A DNA stretch of 64,000 nt, from assembly GCA_947501215.1 (NCBI GenBank), contig CANMUS010000003.1, positions 372,001-436,000 on the forward strand. Direction: 5' to 3'. Positions 35,851 through 43,622 of the stretch are shown here, piece after piece. The position numbers were made by a program, and so were the translations under genes. The DNA comes from an uncultured Erythrobacter sp. GTDB taxonomy: Bacteria; Pseudomonadota; Alphaproteobacteria; Sphingomonadales; Sphingomonadaceae. Each line of letters starts with the position of its first letter. Position 1 is the stretch's first letter. Under the pieces are notes generated by a model. It made no database searches and was not told where the DNA came from. It saw only the letters and a list, made by a program, of their open reading frames with translations.

Positions 35851-36839
35851 GAGCGCAACTAGGCCTCGGCGCTGCGCTGACGTTGGCGGCGGCTCCACTG
35901 GCCGCGCAGGATCATTCCGGCCATGCCATGCCCGATCACTCCGCGCACCAGCAGCAGCCGGAAAAGGAACCGGCGGCGGAGGACCATTCGCAGCACGGGC
36001 AGGCACCCGCGCCTTTCGTCCTCCCCGACATGACCGGCGCGCCCAAAATGGACCATTCGACCATGGACCATTCCGCGCATCAGGTCGGCGATTTGCCGGA
36101 AGGCCCGCCTCCGCCCGAAGCTTTCGAGGGACCGCAACATGCGGCGGACGCGATCTACGGCCCCGCTGTCATGGCCGAGGCCCGCGCGACCAATCACGCG
36201 ACGCATGGCGATATGACAACCGGCACGCTGATGGCCGAGCGGCTCGAAGCGCGCATCGGCGAGGGCGAGGACGGCTATCTCTGGGATCTGCAAGGCTGGT
36301 ACGGCGGCGACATCGACAAGCTCGTGATCAAGTCCGAAGGCGAAGGCGAGTTCGGCGGGGCAGTCGAGGATGCCGAAGTGCAAGCGCTTTGGGGCCATGC
36401 CATCGGCCCGTTCTTCGACCTGCAGGCGGGTGTGCGGCTGGACGTCGAACCGGAAACGCGCAGCCACCTCGTGCTCGGCGTCCAGGGCCTCGCGCCCTAC
36501 ATGTGGCATGTCGATGCCGCAGCCTTCCTCTCCGATCGCGGCGACCTGACCGCGCGGATCGAGGGCGAATACGACCAGAAGCTGACCCAGCGCCTGATCC
36601 TCCAGCCGCGCGCCGAGATGGAGCTGGCCGCGCAGGACATTGCCGAGCGCGAGATCGGCGCGGGCCTTACCAAGTTCGAGACCGGCCTGCGCCTGCGCTA
36701 CGAAATCGCCCGCGAGTTCGCGCCTTACGTCGGCGTGGGATACGAGACCAAGCTCGGCGAGACGCGCTCCATGGCAAAGGCCGCCGGGGACGACCCCGAC
36801 GGCCTCAAACTGTTGCTCGGTCTGCGCGCCTGGTTCTGA
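35847..36839 (+). CDS. copB: Copper resistance outer-membrane protein CopB
   Basis: 330 residues. Signal peptide MRAQLGLGAALTLAAAPLAAQ, then a His/Met-rich region (DHSGHAMPDHSAH, MDHSTMDHSAH) to about residue 80. The C-terminal CopB domain, an outer-membrane beta-barrel, is recognisable by VMAEARATNHATHGDM, LWDLQGWYGGDIDKLVIKSEGEGE and the final LKLLLGLRAWF. The start overlaps the copA stop (ATGA), so translation is coupled. CopB sequesters or passes copper at the outer membrane. Confidence 0.93.
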   Translation: MRAQLGLGAALTLAAAPLAAQDHSGHAMPDHSAHQQQPEKEPAAEDHSQHGQAPAPFVLPDMTGAPKMDHSTMDHSAHQVGDLPEGPPPPEAFEGPQHAADAIYGPAVMAEARATNHATHGDMTTGTLMAERLEARIGEGEDGYLWDLQGWYGGDIDKLVIKSEGEGEFGGAVEDAEVQALWGHAIGPFFDLQAGVRLDVEPETRSHLVLGVQGLAPYMWHVDAAAFLSDRGDLTARIEGEYDQKLTQRLILQPRAEMELAAQDIAEREIGAGLTKFETGLRLRYEIAREFAPYVGVGYETKLGETRSMAKAAGDDPDGLKLLLGLRAWF

Positions 36840-36910
36840 CGCGCCGCGCACTTTCTCCTCGGAACGGCCATGCCTGCCGCCGGTTCGGACCACAACCAAG
36901 GAGAAAATCG

Positions 36911-37510
36911 ATGAAAATTCTCGTAGCCGGTTCGACCGGCAATACCGGCACCCGTCTCGTGAAGGAACTGTGCGACCGCGGGCATGACGTCATCGCGCTC
37001 GTGCGTGCCTCGTCCGATACGGGCGCACTCCCCGATACCGTGACATTGCGGCAGGGCGATCTTACCGCTCTGGACGACGATGTCGCACAGGGCTGCGAAG
37101 TCGTCGTCTTCGCAGCCGGTTCGGGCGGCGACACTAGCTCCGAGATGACCGACAAGGTCGACCGCGACGGCGCGATCCGGCTGATCGACATCGCACAAGC
37201 CAGCGATGTCCGCCGCTTCGTCATGCTGAGTTCGGTCGGCGCCGACGATCCGGACCCCGATAGCGAACTTGCCCACTACCTCGAGGCCAAGCACGCTGCC
37301 GACGAGCACCTGAAGCAGAGCAGCCTCGAATACGCCATTCTTCGACCCGTCTCGCTCACCGATGACGGTCCGACGGGTTCGGTCCGGTTGGGCGACGACG
37401 TCGATCCCACAGGCAAAGCCGCGCGCGGCGATGTGGCGAAACTGCTTGCCGACGCAGCCGAGCAGGACGAATGGGCGGGCTCGATCCAATTGATGGAAAC
37501 CGCATACTGA
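36911..37510 (+). CDS. NAD(P)-binding NmrA/atypical SDR protein
   Basis: 199 residues. Rossmann motif VAGSTGNTGTRLVKEL at residues 5-20, then a basic loop (ALVRASSD), FVMLSSVGADDPDP and EYAILRPVSLTDDGPTG, all standard for the NmrA/YwnB group of atypical short-chain dehydrogenases. The usual YxxxK is present in modified form (YLEAKHAADEHL). The substrate is unknown. AAGGAG lies 6 bases before ATG 36911. It is 71 bases downstream of copB; membership of the copper operon is possible but not shown. Confidence 0.83.
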   Translation: MKILVAGSTGNTGTRLVKELCDRGHDVIALVRASSDTGALPDTVTLRQGDLTALDDDVAQGCEVVVFAAGSGGDTSSEMTDKVDRDGAIRLIDIAQASDVRRFVMLSSVGADDPDPDSELAHYLEAKHAADEHLKQSSLEYAILRPVSLTDDGPTGSVRLGDDVDPTGKAARGDVAKLLADAAEQDEWAGSIQLMETAY

Positions 37511-37524
37511 AACGAAAAACGCCC

Positions 37525-37546
37525 CCGGTTCGGCGGTGCGAACCGG
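37525..37546. terminator. Weak hairpin between converging genes
   Basis: An 8-bp inverted repeat (CCGGTTCG / CGAACCGG) with a 6-base loop, 15 bases after the NmrA-type gene and 31 bases from the convergent SDR stop. There is no T-run on the plus strand, so it is a possible rather than strong terminator. Confidence 0.4.
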
Positions 37547-37576
37547 CGGCGAATATCTTTACCTGCGAAATGACGC

Positions 37577-38362
37577 CTAGCGCGGGGCCATGCGGATCGC
37601 ACCGTCGAGGCGCACGTCCTCGCCGTTGAAATAGCCGGTCTCGATCATGCACATGGCGAGATTGGCGTATTCTTCCGCATTGCCGAGGCGCTTGGGGAAC
37701 GGCACGCTGGCGGCCAGCGCATCCTTCACCTGCGGCGGGGCGGCGTTCATCAACGGGGTGTTGAAGATGCCCGGCAAGATGGTGTTCACGCGGATGCCTT
37801 CGCGCATCAGGTCGCGCGCGATGGGGAGCGTCATGCCGACCACGCCGCCCTTCGATGCCGAATAGGCCGCCTGGCCCATCTGGCCGTCCTCGGCAGCGAC
37901 CGAAGCGGTGTTGACGATCGCGCCGCGATCGCCCTCGTCGCTCAAGGGGTCGAGGCTCATCATGCCGGCTGCCGATTTGGCGATGCAGCGGAAGGTGCCG
38001 ATGAGGTTCACCTGGATGACGAAGTCGAAAGCGCTGATCGGGAAATGCTTGATCTCGCCCGACTGCTTGTCGCGGCTGGCGGTCTTGATCGCATTGCCGA
38101 TGCCGGCGCAATTGACCAGGATCCGCTCCTGCCCGTGCGCCTCGCGTGCCTTGGCGAATCCGGCGTCGACATCCTCGTCGCTGGTGACGTTGACCTTGCA
38201 GAAGACGCCGCCGATGTCCTTGGCGACTGCCTCGCCCTTTTCCTCGTTCATGTCGAAAATGGCGACCTTGGCGCCCTTGGCTGCGAGCGCGCGCGCGGTG
38301 GCTTCACCGAGGCCCGATGCGCCGCCGGTGACGACGGCGGGGGTGTTGGCTGATACTTCCAT
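37577..38362 (-). CDS. Short-chain dehydrogenase, 3-hydroxyacyl-CoA type
   Basis: 261 residues. Classical SDR: cofactor motif TGGASGLG (12-19), NAG motif in ILVNCAGIGNA, and catalytic S154, Y167 and K171 (YSASK). An acidic residue (D37 in IFDMNEEKG) after the second beta-strand favours NAD. Overall pattern and the thiolase neighbour suggest a type-II 3-hydroxyacyl-CoA dehydrogenase (HSD10-like), which would feed the thiolase step of beta-oxidation. That pairing is inferred. A REP-like repeat separates the two genes. Confidence 0.9.
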   Translation of the reverse strand: MEVSANTPAVVTGGASGLGEATARALAAKGAKVAIFDMNEEKGEAVAKDIGGVFCKVNVTSDEDVDAGFAKAREAHGQERILVNCAGIGNAIKTASRDKQSGEIKHFPISAFDFVIQVNLIGTFRCIAKSAAGMMSLDPLSDEGDRGAIVNTASVAAEDGQMGQAAYSASKGGVVGMTLPIARDLMREGIRVNTILPGIFNTPLMNAAPPQVKDALAASVPFPKRLGNAEEYANLAMCMIETGYFNGEDVRLDGAIRMAPR

Positions 38363-38381
38363 GAAAAATGTCCTCTCAATT

Positions 38382-38461
38382 CGTCATCCCAGCGAAAGCT
38401 GGGATCGGGTTCGGATAGGTAAGACTTCGCTGCACGCGATCCCAGCTTCGCTGGGATGACG
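38382..38461. repeat. REP-like double palindrome
   Basis: Two inverted copies of a 26/25-base unit (38382-38407 and 38437-38461) with 29 bases between. Each copy is itself a small palindrome (TCCCAGC, short AAA or T loop, GCTGGGA), and the copies differ by one base in the loop. Read together they could fold into a large cruciform with hairpin tips. This architecture is that of REP doublets (REPINs). It fills most of the 106-base gap between the SDR and thiolase genes. Confidence 0.7.
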
Positions 38462-38468
38462 CAAGCCG

Positions 38469-39641
38469 TCAAAGCGCCTCGACAATCGTGACGTTGGCGA
38501 CGCCGCCGCCTTCGCACATCGTCTGGAGGCCGTATTTCTTGCCGCGCGCCTTCAGCGCATGGACCAGCGTCGCCATCAGCTTGGTGCCCGACGCGCCGAG
38601 CGGGTGGCCGAGCGCAATGGCGCCGCCGTTGACGTTGAGCTTCTCGGGGTCCGCCCCGGTATGCTTCAGCCAGGCGAGCGGCACGGGGGCGAAGGCTTCG
38701 TTCACCTCGTAGAGATCGATATCGCCGATGCTCATGCCTGCACGCTCCAGCGCGCGGTCGGTGGCGAACAGCGGCTCTTCCAGCATGATCACCGGATCGC
38801 CCGCCGTTACGGTCAGATTGTGGATGCGCGCCATCGGCGTGAGGCCGTATTCCTTCAGGGCCTTCTCCGACACGACCAGCACCGCGCTCGACCCGTCGCA
38901 GATCTGGCTGCTGGTGGCGGCGGTGATCTTGCCCTCGGGGCTCAGCAGCTTGACGCCGGCGATCCCTTCGAGCGTGGCGTCGAAGCGGATGCCTTCGTCG
39001 ACCGTGTGGCATTCCTCGCCCTCGGGCGTCTCGATCTCCACCCCGACGATCTCGTTTTCGAACGCGCCGGACTTCGTGGCCTCGATCGCCTTCTCGTGGC
39101 TGTGCAGCGCAAACCGGTCGAGGTCGTCCTTGGAGAAGCCGTGCTTCTGCGCGATCATTTCCGCACCCATGAACTGGCTCCACTGGATGCCGGGGTACTT
39201 CTCTTCGAGGCCGGGCGACTTGTAGTTGCCGAGGCCCTCTTTCATGTGGAACATCGCGGTCGAGCCCATCGGCACGCGGCTCATGCTTTCCACACCGCTC
39301 GCGATCACGACGTCCTGCGTACCGCTCATCACCGCCTGCGCGGCAAACTGGATCGCCTGCTGGCTGGAGCCGCACTGGCGGTCGATCGTGACGGCTGGGA
39401 CGCCCTCGCCCAGGTGCTTGGCGGCAAGCACGGCGTTCCGCCCGACCTGCATCGCCTGTTCGCCCCCCTGGCTGACGCAGCCCATTACCACATCGTCGAC
39501 GGCTTTCGCTTCGAGTCCACTACGCTCCATGATCGCATCGAGCGAGGTAGCGGCGAGATCGACCGGGTGGACCCCGGCGAGCCGGCCCCCGCGGCGGCCA
39601 CCGGCAGTGCGGACGGCTTCGACGATATAGGCTTCGGGCAT
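38469..39641 (-). CDS. Acetyl-CoA C-acyltransferase (thiolase)
   Basis: 390 residues. Thiolases cleave 3-ketoacyl-CoA in beta-oxidation or condense two acyl-CoAs. The nucleophile is C90 (TIDRQCGSSQQA), with H346 (GHPLGASGTKLM) and the second active-site Cys C376 (TMCEGGGVANV). The N-terminal VRTAGGRRGGRLAGVHPVDL and length fit the FadA-like degradative type. It is transcribed with the downstream SDR gene, from which it is separated by a REP-like palindrome. The upstream 352-base region is shared with the divergent TonB receptor. Confidence 0.93.
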   Translation of the reverse strand: MPEAYIVEAVRTAGGRRGGRLAGVHPVDLAATSLDAIMERSGLEAKAVDDVVMGCVSQGGEQAMQVGRNAVLAAKHLGEGVPAVTIDRQCGSSQQAIQFAAQAVMSGTQDVVIASGVESMSRVPMGSTAMFHMKEGLGNYKSPGLEEKYPGIQWSQFMGAEMIAQKHGFSKDDLDRFALHSHEKAIEATKSGAFENEIVGVEIETPEGEECHTVDEGIRFDATLEGIAGVKLLSPEGKITAATSSQICDGSSAVLVVSEKALKEYGLTPMARIHNLTVTAGDPVIMLEEPLFATDRALERAGMSIGDIDLYEVNEAFAPVPLAWLKHTGADPEKLNVNGGAIALGHPLGASGTKLMATLVHALKARGKKYGLQTMCEGGGVANVTIVEAL

Positions 39642-39993
39642 GACAGGCTCCTCGTTGACTGGGTCGGATTGGGTTTCGTTTCGCCACTCGCCTATGTGCG
39701 CCTTACGTTAAGGTCAAGCGGCACGCGGCAACGCCTAAAAAATGTCGCCTGCATACGTAGGCGCAATCGGATCGCTAGGCAGCATCCAGCATGTGTGGGA
39801 TTCGCGCAACACACGTTCAGACATTACGGAAAACTGCCAGATTTGCTTTGCAATGTAACTATCCCGCGATGCAAACACCACATTCCGCCGATGGGCCTGT
39901 CGTTCGGAATACCGGTGCAGGCAGTCCATCCATGGGGGTTCTTACACGCGCATCGACTGATCGATGCGCGTAACGGAAGAAGGACACAATCGA
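39642..39993. other. 352-base intergenic region, divergent promoters
   Basis: This region separates the thiolase (minus) and TonB receptor (plus) starts and must hold promoters for both. It is visibly more AT-rich than its flanks at 39735-39870. I see no open frame with a credible start and no RNA gene. Two palindromes stand out: a small one at about 39752-39769 (CGCCT / AGGCG) and a strong 11-bp hairpin at 39946-39971. I could not fix a -35/-10 pair with confidence. Confidence 0.5.
39946..39971 (+). promoter_or_regulatory. Leader hairpin upstream of the first TonB receptor
   Basis: An 11-bp perfect inverted repeat (ACGCGCATCGA / TCGATGCGCGT) with a CTGA loop, ending 22 bases before the GTG start and 5 bases before the AAGAAGGA ribosome site. 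It may be an operator or an mRNA structure close to the ribosome site. It has no T-run and is not a terminator. Confidence 0.5.
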
Positions 39994-42903
39994 GTGAAAC
40001 TCCAGACATATTTCAAAGCCAGCGCGGCTCCCGCCGCTCTCGGCCTTGCGCTGATTGCGCAGCCGGCGATGGCCCAGGTTTCGGAAGAAACGCCTGAAGC
40101 AGAGGCAGCAACGGCCCCGGCCGGACAGGCGATCGTCGTCACCGGCTCGCGCATTGCAGACCCCAACATCGAGAGCGCAAGCCCGGTTGCGGTCGTGACC
40201 GCCGAAGAATTGACGCTGCAGCAGGCCAACACGGTCGAAGAATCGCTGCGTCAGATTCCGGGTATCGTCCCGAGCGTCGGCTCCAACGTCAACAACGGCA
40301 ACGGCGGTTCGACCTACATCAACCTTCGTGGCCTCGGCGCCAACCGCAACCTCGTGCTGTTGAACGGCACGCGCGTGGTTCCTCAGGGCCTCAACGGCCT
40401 TACCAACATCGACGTGATCCCGGTTGCCCTGCTCGAGCGGATGGACGTGCTGACCGGCGGCGCCGGCGCAGCTTACGGTGCCGATGCCATTTCCGGCGTC
40501 GTCAACTTCGTCACCAAGCAGGACTTCTCGGGCGCAGAGCTCGCCGCGACCAACGCGATCACCGAAGAAGGCGACGGTTACACGTTCCGTGCAGACCTCA
40601 CGGTCGGTGGCAACTTCGCCGACGGCCGCGGCAATGCGGTGTTCTCGGTCGGCTACACCGATCGCGAAGCCGTCTTCCAGGGCGACCGCGAATACGGCCG
40701 CGAGAACATTTCGTCGTTCAGCGGGCTTCCCGGCGGTTCGTCGACCGCAGTGCCGTCCGTCATCACCGTTCCCGGCACGACCAGCGGAACGCTGCAGGTC
40801 GACGGTGATTCGCTGCGTCCGTTCTACGCACCGTTCAACTTCAACCCGTTCAACGTCTACCAGACTCCGCTGGAACAGTACCGCATGTTCGGTTCCGGCC
40901 GCTTCGAAATCACCGACGCGATCGAAGTCTTTGCCGAAGGTATGTTCGTTCAGAACACGACCTCGACGATCATCGCTCCGTCGGGCACCTTCCGCAACGT
41001 TCTCGAAACCCCCCTCTCCAACCCGTTCCTGACGGCCGGCATCCGCAATCAGATTTGCGGACTCGACACCGATGGGGACGCGGCCGGTGTACAGGCCCTC
41101 TTCGGCCAGGCGGAATGTGATGCCGCTGCACTGGCGACCGATCCGAACGATCCGAACTATCGTACGGTCGGCATCGACTATGGTCGTCGCTTCGTGGAAT
41201 TCGGGCCGCGTCTGAACGAGTACCGGACCCGCCTTTTCCAGGTCAAGGCCGGTGCGCGCGGCGCCCTGACCAACAATCTGGACTGGGAAATCTTCGGTGC
41301 ATACGGCGAGAGCGAAAACGTCTCGCGCCAGTCGGGCAACGGTACGTTCACCCGGCTTCAGCAGTCCGTGCTCTCGACGAACCCGGACACCTGCCTCGAC
41401 ACCTCGAACGACTGTGTGCCGATCAACCTGTTCGGTCCGCTCGGTAGCCTGACCCCCGAAGTTCAGGATTTCCTCGACGTCGGTAACTCCGGCACCGAAG
41501 GCGCAGAGCTCAGCCAGATCCAAGCCTTCATTTCGGGCGATCTCGGCTTCGGTATCGCTGCTGATCCGATCAGCATTGCGGCCGGTGTCGAATATCGCGA
41601 CTACTACGCCTTCAGCCGTTCGGACCTGCTTTCGCAGACGCCCGGCGAGGTGCTCGGCAACGGTGCAGCATCGCCCGACGCCGATGGTAGCTACGACGTG
41701 AAGGAAGCCTTCGGCGAACTCATCGTTCCGCTGGTGGTGGATTCTCCGATCGGCGAGGAACTGACGCTCGAACTGGCGGGCCGTGTGTCCGACTATTCGA
41801 CGACCGGCACCGAATACACCTGGAAGATCGGCGGTACCTATACCCCGGTTTACGGTGTGCAGTATCGCGGTGGTTTCCAGAAGGTGACGCGCGCTCCGAA
41901 CATCGCCGAACTGTTCGCAGTTCCGACGACGGGCCTCGACAACTTCAGCAACGACCCGTGCGCGGGCGCAGCCCCGACCAACGACGCGAACCTGCGTGCC
42001 GTCTGTCTTGCACAGGGCGCCCCGGCTTCTTCGATCGGCAATATCATCGTCGATCCGGCCGGCCAGGTTAACGTCACTTCGGGCGGCAACCCCAACCTCG
42101 ACGCCGAGAACGCGGAAACGTGGACTGTCGGTGCCGTGATCCAGCCGGGCTTCCTGCGTAACTTCACGCTGACGTTCGACTACTACAACATCACGCTCAC
42201 CGACGCGATCACCACTCCGACGATCGATGACGTGTTCAGTGCCTGCTTCAACGGCACGCCTTCGGCGACCAATCCGGCATGTACCGCAATCCGTCGTAAC
42301 CCGGCGACCGGTAACCTGTTCGGCAGCGTCGCGACCACGCCGGGTCTGCCGTTGGTCCTGACCAACCAGGGCCGCGTGTTCACGGACGGCATCGACCTGA
42401 CCATGAACTTCAACACGGACCTGGGCTTCGGAGGACTCGACCTGAGCTTCTTCGGTAACTGGACGAACCGTTCGACGTTCAAGGCGAACCAGAACGATCC
42501 GAACAGCCTCAATCGCGATTGCGTAGGCTACTACAGCATCAACTGCCCTTCGATTCAGCCGGAGTTCTCCTTCACGCAGCGTACCACGCTGAGTGTCGGC
42601 GATGCCGATCTGTCTCTGCGGTGGCGCTTCATCGATGCCGTCGAAGTGGAGCCGGAATTCGCAGGTGACTTCCTCGAGGAATTCACCACGATCGGTGCTG
42701 AACACTACTTCGATCTGACCGCCAACTTCAACGTTACGGACAACTTCGGCTTCACCGCCGCAGTCATCAACCTGTTCGACAACGAACCGAAGGTGGTCGG
42801 CAGCAACATCGGTTCGACCGCATATAACAGCGGCAACATCTACCCCTCGACGTACGACCCGCTCGGCCGTCGTTACTCGGTAACCGCGCGTATGACCTTC
42901 TGA
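39994..42903 (+). CDS. TonB-dependent receptor
   Basis: 969 residues from GTG 39994; this start gives a signal peptide (MKLQTYFKAS, Ala/Leu core, AQPAMAQ) and has AAGAAGGA at 39977-39984. An upstream ATG at 39964 would add ten polar residues. After a short Glu/Ala linker come the TonB box (IVVTGSRI) and the plug domain (SPVAVVTAEELTLQQANTVEESLRQIPG, then LRGLGANRNLVLLNGTRVVPQG). The 22-strand barrel ends in Phe (SVTARMTF). This is the large VTGSRI subgroup abundant in sphingomonads and Caulobacter; the ligand cannot be told from sequence. Codon choice is strongly biased, as in an abundant protein. A strong terminator follows. Confidence 0.93.
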   Translation: MKLQTYFKASAAPAALGLALIAQPAMAQVSEETPEAEAATAPAGQAIVVTGSRIADPNIESASPVAVVTAEELTLQQANTVEESLRQIPGIVPSVGSNVNNGNGGSTYINLRGLGANRNLVLLNGTRVVPQGLNGLTNIDVIPVALLERMDVLTGGAGAAYGADAISGVVNFVTKQDFSGAELAATNAITEEGDGYTFRADLTVGGNFADGRGNAVFSVGYTDREAVFQGDREYGRENISSFSGLPGGSSTAVPSVITVPGTTSGTLQVDGDSLRPFYAPFNFNPFNVYQTPLEQYRMFGSGRFEITDAIEVFAEGMFVQNTTSTIIAPSGTFRNVLETPLSNPFLTAGIRNQICGLDTDGDAAGVQALFGQAECDAAALATDPNDPNYRTVGIDYGRRFVEFGPRLNEYRTRLFQVKAGARGALTNNLDWEIFGAYGESENVSRQSGNGTFTRLQQSVLSTNPDTCLDTSNDCVPINLFGPLGSLTPEVQDFLDVGNSGTEGAELSQIQAFISGDLGFGIAADPISIAAGVEYRDYYAFSRSDLLSQTPGEVLGNGAASPDADGSYDVKEAFGELIVPLVVDSPIGEELTLELAGRVSDYSTTGTEYTWKIGGTYTPVYGVQYRGGFQKVTRAPNIAELFAVPTTGLDNFSNDPCAGAAPTNDANLRAVCLAQGAPASSIGNIIVDPAGQVNVTSGGNPNLDAENAETWTVGAVIQPGFLRNFTLTFDYYNITLTDAITTPTIDDVFSACFNGTPSATNPACTAIRRNPATGNLFGSVATTPGLPLVLTNQGRVFTDGIDLTMNFNTDLGFGGLDLSFFGNWTNRSTFKANQNDPNSLNRDCVGYYSINCPSIQPEFSFTQRTTLSVGDADLSLRWRFIDAVEVEPEFAGDFLEEFTTIGAEHYFDLTANFNVTDNFGFTAAVINLFDNEPKVVGSNIGSTAYNSGNIYPSTYDPLGRRYSVTARMTF

Positions 42904-42926
42904 TCTTCGAAGGTAATCGACCAAGG

Positions 42927-42956
42927 AAAGGGGCGGCGGTTGCCGCCCCTTTTTTT
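42927..42956 (+). terminator. Rho-independent terminator after the first TonB receptor
   Basis: An 11-bp stem (AAAGGGGCGGC / GCCGCCCCTTT) with a GGTT loop and seven further T residues, 24 bases after the stop codon. This is a textbook intrinsic terminator and makes the receptor gene monocistronic. Confidence 0.92.
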
Positions 42957-43027
42957 ATAAGCTATCATTCCTGGGACTTATGCATTCGCTCCATAACATT
43001 GCGATTTGATCGCTGAAGGACTTCATC

Positions 43028-43339
43028 ATGAAAGCAGCCACCGTCGTCATCGCCCTGAGCCTATGCGCTCTCACGACGCCCGTGCACAGCATGCAGTCAA
43101 ATTCGAAGCAGGCCACGTCGGCTGAAACTCGCACGACCGATAGTGAGAAGCGGGACGCAGGCGATGATGCGAAAATTTGCAAATCCTTCAAGGTGACCGG
43201 CTCGAGGGCGAAGAAGGAGCGGCTGTGCAAGACACGTGAGGAATGGATCGCCTTCTACAGCGAGACTCGCGATGAAGCGGGACGGCTCGCCAATCGCGAG
43301 GGCGTCTGCAGCGACGCGAGCATCTGCGGCGGAAACTGA
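43028..43339 (+). CDS. Small secreted protein with four Cys, unknown function
   Basis: 103 residues. A signal peptide (MKAATVVIALSLCALTTPVHS) is followed by a Ser/Thr-rich spacer and a compact basic C-terminal module with KICKSFKVTGSRAKKERLCKTREEW and CSDASICGG. Four cysteines in the mature part could form two disulfides. The pattern C-K-x4-VTGSR-x6-C-x-T-x2-EW recurs in small sphingomonad proteins as far as I recall, but I know of no function. AAGGAC precedes the ATG by 5 bases. It lies between two TonB receptor genes with its own transcript start likely in 42957-43027. Confidence 0.72.
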   Translation: MKAATVVIALSLCALTTPVHSMQSNSKQATSAETRTTDSEKRDAGDDAKICKSFKVTGSRAKKERLCKTREEWIAFYSETRDEAGRLANREGVCSDASICGGN

Positions 43340-43622
43340 TCAACCGGCGGGCCATTCAGCCAGATTGGCCTTCTACCTGAATGAAATCGAGCCACGCCCC
43401 GAGTTTCTGCGGGTTCGCTAGGGTGTGCCGGATGTCTGCAGCGCCTCTGTGGACCGAAAGATCTGACGATCTCGCAAAACTGTTGCAAATTGGTGACCCT
43501 TCGATCCCGATCTGCCCATCTCCAAGCCTTTTCGCCTAGGCATTGCTTGCGTCCGCCCCAAACGCTTGCTTTTATCGCCCCATCAGCCGGACAACCCCGG
43601 CTTGAGTAGGGGACTGACAATC

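Noticed and set aside
37525-37546. Strong bidirectional terminator
   Set aside because: The stem is only 8 bp and lacks a T-run, so I list it as weak.
38363-38468. Insertion sequence remnant at the palindromic repeat
   Set aside because: No transposase fragment or target duplication is visible; a REP-like element explains the palindromes.
43028-43339. VTGSR in the small secreted protein as a TonB box
   Set aside because: It lies mid-protein between Cys residues, not at an N-terminal plug position, and the protein has no plug or barrel, so the match may be chance.
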